A stretch of DNA of 64,000 bases from T1Sed10-49 sp046498405 (GTDB lineage Bacteria; Actinomycetota; Nitriliruptoria; Euzebyales; Egibacteraceae): positions 19,876-83,875 of the forward strand of contig JAWOAS010000138.1 of NCBI GenBank assembly GCA_046498405.1, written 5' to 3'. Shown here piece by piece: positions 58,483 through 64,000 of the stretch (within the stretch, counting starts at the first letter, position 1; every line of letters begins with the position of its first letter). The position numbers and the translations under genes were made by a program. The notes beneath the pieces were generated by a model. It saw only the letters and a list, made by a program, of their open reading frames with translations. It made no database searches and was not told the DNA's origin.

Positions 58483-60021
58483 ATGTCAGGGATCGCCGCG
58501 GCGTACGGGCCGTTCGATCCTGCCGAGGGCGGCCGTATGCTTGACCGGCTGACCCACCGTGGACCCGACGGGCAGGCGAGCCTGGCCGTCGGCAGGGCGT
58601 GGCTCGGCCACCGGCGCCTCGCGATCGTCGACGTCGAGCGCGGCGGGCAGCCGCTGCAGGCCACGCCGGGCGGCTGGTGGCTCGTCGGCGACGGCGAGAT
58701 CTACAACCACCTCCGCCTGCGCGCGGAGCTCGAGGCGTCGGGCGCGTCCTTCGCGACGCACTCCGACCACGAGGTCGTCCTGCACCTGCTCGACACCGAG
58801 GGCCCCGCCACCCTCGAACGGCTCTGGGGGATGTTCGCCTTCGCCGTGGCCGGGCAGGACGGCGGCTTCCTCGCCGCGCGCGACCTCCTCGGCATCGCCC
58901 CGCTGTACTGGGTGCGCGACGGCGACACCGTCGTCTTCGCCAGCGAGCTGAAGGCCTTCGACCCCGAGCGGCGCGACGACGTCGAGGCCTTCCCGCCGGG
59001 GCACAGCTGGACGCCGGAGGGCGGCCTCGAGGCCTTCAGCGCCCTACCCGAGCGCCGCACCGAGGCGGTCGCCGAGCTCCTCGGCGAGGGGTTGGCTGCC
59101 GAGGAGCCCCCGGAGGCGGCGCTGCGGGCCATCCGCGACACCCTCGTCACCGCCGTGGAGCGCTGCATGGTCGCCGACGTGCCGGTTGGCACGCTGCTGT
59201 CGGGCGGGCTCGACTCGAGCCTCGTCACCGCGATCGCCGCGCGCGTCGCCCGCGATCAGGGCTGGCGCCTGCCGACCTTCTCGGTCGGGATGGCCGACAG
59301 CGAGGACCTCGCCGCCGCCCGGCAGCTGGCCACCGAGCTCGACACCGCCCACCACGAGCGGGTCTACACCGACGACGAGCTCATCGACTGGGTGCCCGAG
59401 GTCATCGGCGTCATCGAGTCCTTCGACCCCCAGCTCGTCCACAGCTCGGTGCCCAACCTCCTCGTCGCCAAGCTCGCCGCGCGCCACGTCAAGGTCGTCC
59501 TCATCGGGGAGGGCGCCGATGAGCTCTTCGCCGGCTACGCCCACTACGGCGAGATCGACAGCCACGAGGAGCTCCACGACGAGCTCGTCGCCACGATCGA
59601 GGGCCTGCACGCCGGTGGGCTGCAGCGCGTCGACCGGGTCGGCAGCGCCAACGGGCTCGAGCCGCGTGTGCCCTTCCTCGACGTCGACGTCGTCGAGCTC
59701 GGCCTCGGCCTGCCGGCGCGCTGGAAGCTCTCCGGGCAGGACCGCGCCGAGAAGTGGCTCCTGCGCAAGGCCTTCGAGGGGTGGCTGCCCGAGGATCTCC
59801 TGTGGCGGCGCAAGGCGCAGTTCGGGGAGGGCACCGGCGCGCGCCACGTGCTGCGCGAGCACTACGGCAGCACGGTCTCGCAGGAGGAGTTCGCCCGGGA
59901 GCGCCACGCCGTCGACCCGCCGCTGCGCACCCCCGAGGAGGTCGCCTACCACCGGCTCTTCCAGCGCCACCTCACCGGCATGGACCCCACCGACGTCGTC
60001 GGGCGCTTCACCGAGGCGTAG
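58483..60021 (+). CDS. asparagine synthetase B-like protein with degraded glutaminase site
   Basis: A 512-residue AsnB-type protein. The C-terminal synthetase half looks intact: ATP loop LLSGGLDSSLVTAIAA, IGEGADELFAGYAHYG and RRKAQFGEGTG. The N-terminal glutaminase half is altered at two active-site positions: the invariant nucleophile Cys after Met is Ser2 (MSGIAAAYG instead of MCGI), and the oxyanion Asn of NGEIYN is Asp70 (GDGEIYN). HRGPDG and GHRRLAIVD are kept. It may therefore use free ammonia or have another role. ATG at 58483 follows GAGGGAG. Followed by pdxA, 37 bp downstream. Confidence 0.88.
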   Translation: MSGIAAAYGPFDPAEGGRMLDRLTHRGPDGQASLAVGRAWLGHRRLAIVDVERGGQPLQATPGGWWLVGDGEIYNHLRLRAELEASGASFATHSDHEVVLHLLDTEGPATLERLWGMFAFAVAGQDGGFLAARDLLGIAPLYWVRDGDTVVFASELKAFDPERRDDVEAFPPGHSWTPEGGLEAFSALPERRTEAVAELLGEGLAAEEPPEAALRAIRDTLVTAVERCMVADVPVGTLLSGGLDSSLVTAIAARVARDQGWRLPTFSVGMADSEDLAAARQLATELDTAHHERVYTDDELIDWVPEVIGVIESFDPQLVHSSVPNLLVAKLAARHVKVVLIGEGADELFAGYAHYGEIDSHEELHDELVATIEGLHAGGLQRVDRVGSANGLEPRVPFLDVDVVELGLGLPARWKLSGQDRAEKWLLRKAFEGWLPEDLLWRRKAQFGEGTGARHVLREHYGSTVSQEEFARERHAVDPPLRTPEEVAYHRLFQRHLTGMDPTDVVGRFTEA

Positions 60022-60058
60022 CCGACCTCCGCACCGCGGCGAAGGAGCGAGCGCCCCC

Positions 60059-61090
60059 ATGAGCGCGTCCACCCCCCGGCCCAGGCTCGCCGTCACCCTC
60101 GGCGACCCCGCCGGCATCGGTCCGGAGATCGCCGCGCGCACGCTCGCCGACCCGCCCGCCGACGTCGGCGTCGACGGGCTCGCCGTCGGCGACGCCGGGG
60201 CGCTGCGCCGCGCGGTCGAGGTCTGCGGTCTCGACGTGACGGTGCGCGCCGTGGCCAGTCCGTCCCACGCCACCAGCGAGCCCGGGGTCATCGACGTCGT
60301 CGACGTCGGCGGGCCCGGGGCGGGCGTGGCCTGGGGCCGGGTCTCGGCCGAGGCCGGCCGCTCGGCGGTCGCGGCGATCGAGGCCGCCACCCGACTCGCG
60401 CTCGACGGCGAGGTCGCCGGGGTCGTGACCGGGCCGATCCACAAGGAGGCGATCTGGGCGGCCGGTGCGACCCACCTCGGCCACACCGAGATGCTCGCCG
60501 CGCTGACCGGCCGCGACCGCGCCCAGACGATGTTCCTCGTGCGCGGACTCGCGATCTTCTTCACCACCCGGCACATGGCGCTGCGCGAGGCCATCGACGG
60601 CGTCACCCGCGAGGCGGTGGGCCAGGCGATCAGCGAGGCGTGGCAGGCACTGCGGGTGCTCGGTCACGACGCCCCGCGCCTGGCCGTGGCCGCGCTCAAC
60701 CCCCACGGCGGCGAGGGCGGCAGCTTCGGTGACGAGGAGCTCACCGCGATCGGGCCGGCCTGCGAGGACGCCCGGGAGGCCGGCATGCCGGTGACCGGCC
60801 CGGTGCCCGCCGACGCGGTGTTCCACCAGGGCGTGAGCGGGCGCTACGACGCCGTGCTCTGCCACGTCCACGACCAGGGCCACATCGCGGCGAAGACCCT
60901 CGACTTCGAGGGCACGGTCAGCGTCACGATGGGGCTGCCGATCCTGCGCACCTCGGTCGACCACGGCACGGCCTTCGACATCGCCGGCACCGGTGCGGCC
61001 AGCCCCGGCACGCTCGCCGAGGCCTACCGCGCCGCCGCCGACCTCGCGCCGCGCGCGGCGGCGCTGCGCCGCGCCTACCCGCCGGGCTGA
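60059..61090 (+). CDS. pdxA: 4-hydroxythreonine-4-phosphate dehydrogenase family protein
   Basis: A 343-residue NAD-dependent decarboxylating dehydrogenase of pyridoxal phosphate synthesis, or the PdxA2-type enzyme acting on 4-phospho-threonate or erythronate. LGDPAGIGPEIAART is the opening motif; metal-binding His residues lie in HLGHTEMLA, CHVHDQGHIAAKTL and SVDHGTAFDIAGTG. No other vitamin B6 genes (pdxJ) are nearby, and actinobacteria usually make PLP by PdxST, so a PdxA2-type role is possible. ATG at 60059 with GAAGGAG 11 bases upstream. Same strand as the AsnB-like gene. Confidence 0.88.
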   Translation: MSASTPRPRLAVTLGDPAGIGPEIAARTLADPPADVGVDGLAVGDAGALRRAVEVCGLDVTVRAVASPSHATSEPGVIDVVDVGGPGAGVAWGRVSAEAGRSAVAAIEAATRLALDGEVAGVVTGPIHKEAIWAAGATHLGHTEMLAALTGRDRAQTMFLVRGLAIFFTTRHMALREAIDGVTREAVGQAISEAWQALRVLGHDAPRLAVAALNPHGGEGGSFGDEELTAIGPACEDAREAGMPVTGPVPADAVFHQGVSGRYDAVLCHVHDQGHIAAKTLDFEGTVSVTMGLPILRTSVDHGTAFDIAGTGAASPGTLAEAYRAAADLAPRAAALRRAYPPG

Positions 61091-61140
61091 GCCCGCCGCG
61101 GAAGAGGAGCCCGTCACGCGGGTGTGACGACCCTCAACGA

Positions 61141-61175
61141 GCGACGCCCGCGCGGCGTGGTCGCGCGGGCGTCGC
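61141..61175. terminator. perfect 14-bp hairpin, bidirectional terminator
   Basis: Arms 61141-61154 and 61162-61175 are perfectly complementary, with a 7-nt loop. It lies between convergent pdxA and the CMD gene, 50 and 16 bp from their stops. No U-tract on either side. Confidence 0.65.
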
Positions 61176-61191
61176 AGGTGGGGCCTCGGGC

Positions 61192-61530
61192 TCAGGCGAG
61201 GGCCTCGATGGCCTTGTAGGCCTCGCCGCCGTAGACGGTCGCGGGACCGCCGTTCATGAGGATCGCCACGGCGACGACCTCGAGGAGCTCCTCGCGCGTA
61301 GCGCCCGCGCGGGCGGCGGCCTCGACGTGGACGGCGATGCAGCCCTCGCAGTGGCCGGTGATGCCCATGCCGAGGGCGATGAGTTCCTTGGTCTTGACGT
61401 CGAGGGCGCCCTCGCCCATCGCCGCGCCATGGAGACCGCCGAAGCGCTCCATGACCTCGGGCATCTCCTCGCGGAGCTTGCCGGTGGTCGCGCGGTAGTC
61501 CTGCAAGTACTCGCGATAGTCCTCAGGCAC
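61192..61530 (-). CDS. carboxymuconolactone decarboxylase family protein (AhpD-like)
   Basis: A 112-residue helical protein with the active-site pattern HCEGCIAVHVEAAARAG (CxxC plus His) and MNGGPATVYGGEAYKA. Short CMD proteins of this type act as alkylhydroperoxidases or disulfide reductases. GTG at 61530 follows AAAGGA six bases away; the upstream frame to 61680 is Arg-rich and not homologous. Close to the DsrE operon on the same strand but with a 189-bp gap (61531-61719) in which I see no gene. Confidence 0.85.
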   Translation of the reverse strand: MPEDYREYLQDYRATTGKLREEMPEVMERFGGLHGAAMGEGALDVKTKELIALGMGITGHCEGCIAVHVEAAARAGATREELLEVVAVAILMNGGPATVYGGEAYKAIEALA

Positions 61531-61719
61531 GGACGGTCCTTTCTGCTCGTCAAGGCTCGCGCAGGGAGCCATACCCGACGAGGCGTCGATGATGCTGGGT
61601 GGCCACGACACACCGCCAAGCTCGCGGCGCCGGTGGCGGTGGGGGGCGGGCGCCGCGCGGCGGCAGGCAGCGGCGCGCACCGCGCCGTTCGTCGACGTCG
61701 CCGTCGAGGGTCTCGCGTC

Positions 61720-62070
61720 TCAGAAGCTCACGACGCGGTCGGCCTCGAGTGTCCAGTCGGCGAGCTCGTCCATGGTCGAGCGGTGGACCCCGTCGGTGAG
61801 CTGGTCCTCGGCGATGGCGCGGGCGTCCATGCAGGTGCCGCAGGCGCCGATCTGCCCGCCCTTGCGGGCGAGGCCCCCGAGCATGCGGTCGAGGTGGTAG
61901 AAGCCGTTGGGCAGCTGCTGGCCGGCGACCGCCGAGGCCACGGCGTCGCCCATGAGGAAGAGGCGCACCGCGACGTCCTCGCGCGCGGCCAGGGCCGTGG
62001 CCAGCCGCAGGGCGTTGAACGGCGACTCCGAGCCGTAGGCGGGGCCGTTGGCGACGAGCAGGACGTTCAT
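61720..62070 (-). CDS. DsrE family protein
   Basis: A 116-residue protein of the DsrE/DsrF-like fold. NVLLVANGPAYGSESPFNAL is the opening strand and loop, VRLFLMGDAVASAV is the family core, and GACGTCMDARAI has two Cys that could carry sulfur. Such proteins act in sulfur relay. ATG at 62070 overlaps the PIG-L stop (ATGA), so it is the last gene of the ArsR-rhodanese/PIG-L/DsrE operon. Confidence 0.88.
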   Translation of the reverse strand: MNVLLVANGPAYGSESPFNALRLATALAAREDVAVRLFLMGDAVASAVAGQQLPNGFYHLDRMLGGLARKGGQIGACGTCMDARAIAEDQLTDGVHRSTMDELADWTLEADRVVSF

Positions 62071-62804
62071 GATCGGGAGGCCTCCGGTGGATGGTCGGTC
62101 GGCGCGGCCCGCGCTGTGGCCGCTGGCGCGGCGCGGGCCGTGGGACGGTGCAGGATGCGGAGGTGCTCCACGGGCCCCTGCAGCGCGAGCCGGCGCCAGG
62201 GCACCGGGTTGCCCTCGAGTTGGCTGGCGTGGCAGGCCATCGCGGCGCGCTGCTGGGCCCGGTCGACGGTGACCGCGACGTCGAGCTCGGTCTCGTCACG
62301 GCCGACGAAGCCCACGCCGGTGCGCTGCCGGAGGCAGGCCGCCACCGACGCGGGCAGGGCCCACCCCCAGACCCAGCGGTCCTCGAGCTGCCCGGCGGCC
62401 ACCGCGGCGGCCGTCGCCGCCTCGTGGTCGGGGTGGCCGGTGACACCGCCACGGTCGTAGGCCAGGAGCGCGTCGGCGCCGGCGCTGGCCTCGCGGACCT
62501 GCGCGACGAGCCGGTCGGGGGCGACCTCGGCCAGCGCCCCGTCGGGGTGGGCCAAGCCGAGGCTGCGCTGCACGCCGAGCAGCGCCACCGCGCGGCGCAG
62601 CTCCGCGGCCCGGCGCCCGGCGAGGTCCCCGCCGGCCCCGAGGCTGGAGCGCTCCCCACCGGTGAGGCAGACGACGTCGACCCGGGTGCCCGCCGCGGCG
62701 TAGGCCGCGAGGAGCGCGCCGAGCCCGAAAGCCTCGTCGTCGGGGTGGGCGACCACGGCGACGAGGTGTCTCGCCGGCGGCAGCGTCGTGGACAACGCGC
62801 TCAC
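62067..62804 (-). CDS. PIG-L family deacetylase
   Basis: A 245-residue zinc-dependent LmbE/PIG-L deacetylase. The metal motif AHPDDEAFGLGALL and the second ligand in GVTGHPDHEAAT are intact. Family members remove acetyl groups from N-acetylglucosaminyl compounds (MshB in mycothiol synthesis, Mca amidase in mycothiol-conjugate detoxification). GTG at 62804 overlaps the ArsR-rhodanese stop (GTGA). Its place beside sulfur-handling genes suggests a low-molecular-weight thiol role, but the substrate is inference. Confidence 0.87.
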   Translation of the reverse strand: MSALSTTLPPARHLVAVVAHPDDEAFGLGALLAAYAAAGTRVDVVCLTGGERSSLGAGGDLAGRRAAELRRAVALLGVQRSLGLAHPDGALAEVAPDRLVAQVREASAGADALLAYDRGGVTGHPDHEAATAAAVAAGQLEDRWVWGWALPASVAACLRQRTGVGFVGRDETELDVAVTVDRAQQRAAMACHASQLEGNPVPWRRLALQGPVEHLRILHRPTARAAPAATARAAPTDHPPEASRS

Positions 62805-63475
62805 GACACGACCTCGGCCTCGGTGGGAAGCCCCGCCAGCCGCCACTCGGGGAAGCCGACGTCGAGGCGACGCACGCGGCGACCCGTGGCGTGGATGCGC
62901 TCGACGGCCTCGGGCGCCAGGACGCAGTAGGGGCCACGGCAGTAGGCGACGATCTCGGCGTCGTCGGGCAGCTCGTCGAGGCGCTCGGCGAGCTCCTCGA
63001 GCGGGATCGAGCTGGCCCCGGCGATGTGACCGGCGTCGTACTCCTGGGCAGGGCGGACGTCGAGGACGACGACGTCCTCACCGGTGTCGATGCGGCGCTT
63101 GAGCTCGCCGCAGTCGATCGGCTCGACGGGGTCGCGCGCGACGAAGTGCGTCGAGACCGTCTCGGCGACCTCGCTGAGCTGGGCCGCGGCGGTCTCTTGG
63201 ACCGCCTGCAGCAGCCGGCAGACGGCGTCGTCGGCGGCGCGGTACCGGACGTGCCTGCCGTCGCGGCGGGAGACGACCAGCCGCGCGTGACGCAGCGCCT
63301 GGAGGTGCGCCGAGGCAGTCGTGACCTTGAGCGCCGCGGCGTCGGCGAGCTCGTCGACGCTGCGCTCGCCCTGGCAGAGGAGGTCGAGCAGCTCGAGGCG
63401 CTTGGGGTGGCCGGTGACCTTGCCGACGCGGGCGAACTGCTCGTAGAGCGCGTCCTTGACCTCGCGTGACCTCAT
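62801..63475 (-). CDS. ArsR-type regulator fused to rhodanese domain
   Basis: A 224-residue fusion. Residues 1-100 are a winged-helix ArsR domain (HPKRLELLDLLCQGERSVDE, TTASAHLQALRHARLVVSRR, GRHVRYRA). Residues about 115-224 are a rhodanese domain with the persulfide-bearing Cys in VAYCRGPYCVLA. Such fusions sense sulfur species or metalloids and control nearby detoxification genes. ATG at 63475 was chosen; TAGGGT lies seven nt upstream on the minus strand, again a leaderless arrangement. First of a three-gene operon. Confidence 0.9.
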   Translation of the reverse strand: MRSREVKDALYEQFARVGKVTGHPKRLELLDLLCQGERSVDELADAAALKVTTASAHLQALRHARLVVSRRDGRHVRYRAADDAVCRLLQAVQETAAAQLSEVAETVSTHFVARDPVEPIDCGELKRRIDTGEDVVVLDVRPAQEYDAGHIAGASSIPLEELAERLDELPDDAEIVAYCRGPYCVLAPEAVERIHATGRRVRRLDVGFPEWRLAGLPTEAEVVS

Positions 63476-63482
63476 GCACCCG

Positions 63483-63521
63483 ACCCTAGACCATTCCATG
63501 TTTCCATGCAATGTCTGAATG
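63483..63521 (-). promoter_or_regulatory. promoter and candidate operator of the ArsR-rhodanese operon
   Basis: TAGGGT (63483-63488) ends 7 nt from the ATG. Just upstream, CATTC (63492-63496) and GAATG near 63517-63521 form the ends of an imperfect dyad, a possible self-binding site for the ArsR protein. The dyad is weak. Confidence 0.35.
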
Positions 63522-63562
63522 ATAGGCTCGGGCCCTACGTCGGACTCGGTGCCGTGACGGCC

Positions 63563-64000
63563 TCAGCGCCCGGTCACCGGCCGGGTGCCTGCCGCCGCCG
63601 CGACGGCCCCGTAGCCGGCGGCCTCGTTGAAGCCCATGGCCGTGCCACGGCTGCGGGGACCGACGAGGTCGATCTTCATGATCACCGTGACCGACCATGC
63701 CAGCCCCTGGTTGACGCCGAGGAGGACGTTGGCGAGCACGACCCAGCCCCAGGTCGGCGCGAGGATGAGGATGAGCGGCACCGGCAGCCCGACGAGCCAT
63801 CCCGCGAGCAGGACCGGCTTGCGCCCGAAGCGGTCCGCGAGCGTGCCCGCGACGTCGTTCACGCCGGCCTTCGTCACGCCGAAGGCGACGATGAAGGTCA
63901 GCATCGCGGTGTAGCCCGGCAACGCGAACTCCTGCTCGGCGAGCAGGGGCAGCACGGTGCGCTCCTGACCGACGAGCCCGCCGACGAGGGCGTTGACCCC
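63563..64000 (-). pseudogene. truncated MFS transporter, 5' end outside window
   Basis: The frame is open to the window edge and stops at 63563. The visible 145 residues contain the motif A loop TLADRFGRKP, a span VLLAGWLVGLPVPLILILA, and GVNQGLAWSVTVIMKIDLVGP with AMGFNEAAGYGAVA, the fifth segment. The stop follows soon after (TRPVTGR), so about seven of the usual 12 spans are missing. Downstream sequence up to the ArsR gene (63476-63562) does not restore MFS homology in any frame I read. It looks like the remnant of a cut or rearranged transporter gene. Confidence 0.7.

Overview
This 64 kb window is very GC-rich, densely coded chromosomal DNA. Almost every gene is recognisable as a housekeeping or conserved gene of an actinobacterium. 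Lineage markers include the tatD-rpfB-rsmA-ispE block, glmU-prs next to rplY-pth-mfd, eno-ftsB with DUF501 and Ppx/GppA, rsmI divergent from a protein O-mannosyltransferase, the phosphomutase/DUF3090/SCO1664 trio, a GlnR-type operator and -10 elements of the TAnnnT form. Proteins are rich in Asp, Glu and Ala. A deep-branching or non-model actinobacterium (Nitriliruptoria/Euzebya-like) would fit, but that placement is inference. I see no prophage, plasmid, insertion sequence or CRISPR array.

Layout. 1-10.1 kb: thioredoxin-like tail, DUF6027-like protein, arginine deiminase, NfeD/flotillin pair, fadBA beta-oxidation operon with a palindromic operator, and a GGDEF-EAL protein with a small lipoprotein. 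10-21 kb: threonine deaminase, an AhpD-like protein, a kinase-like/DUF3090/phosphatase-like trio, fumarase, nitrobindin, glnB-glnD behind a four-half-site GlnR box, and a response regulator overlapping a NYN-LOTUS RNA-binding protein. 21-30 kb: an odd tRNA(UAA), a universal stress protein, an operon ending in a NUDIX/NnrE fusion, a CBS protein, a three-gene glycerol-3-phosphate-dehydrogenase-like oxidoreductase cluster, Ppx/GppA and DUF501. 29.5-46 kb: one long leftward run (NUDIX, GNAT, ftsB, eno, PPi-type pfk, mazG, PPIase, mfd, pth, rplY, LysM protein, prs, glmU, tRNA-Gln, ispE, rsmA). 46-57 kb: rpfB, tatD, an ECF sigma factor with a membrane partner, metG, AbrB-type regulator, HNH endonuclease, GPP34, rsmI, pmt. 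57-64 kb: radical SAM protein, AsnB-like protein with a degraded glutaminase site, PdxA, a CMD protein, a redox/sulfur operon (ArsR-rhodanese, PIG-L, DsrE) and a truncated MFS gene.

How it works together. Most genes sit in short operons stitched by 4-base stop/start overlaps (ATGA, GTGA, and apparently CTGA twice). Several single genes carry a TAnnnT -10 box exactly 8 nt before the start codon, which predicts leaderless mRNAs. Nitrogen status probably controls glnB-glnD through GlnR, and an acyl-CoA-type repressor probably controls fadBA. The most unusual items are the Leu-type tRNA with a class I variable loop, the NUDIX-NnrE fusion, the AsnB-like protein with Ser2/Asp70, the predicted kinase/phosphatase trio, and the two probable CTG starts.
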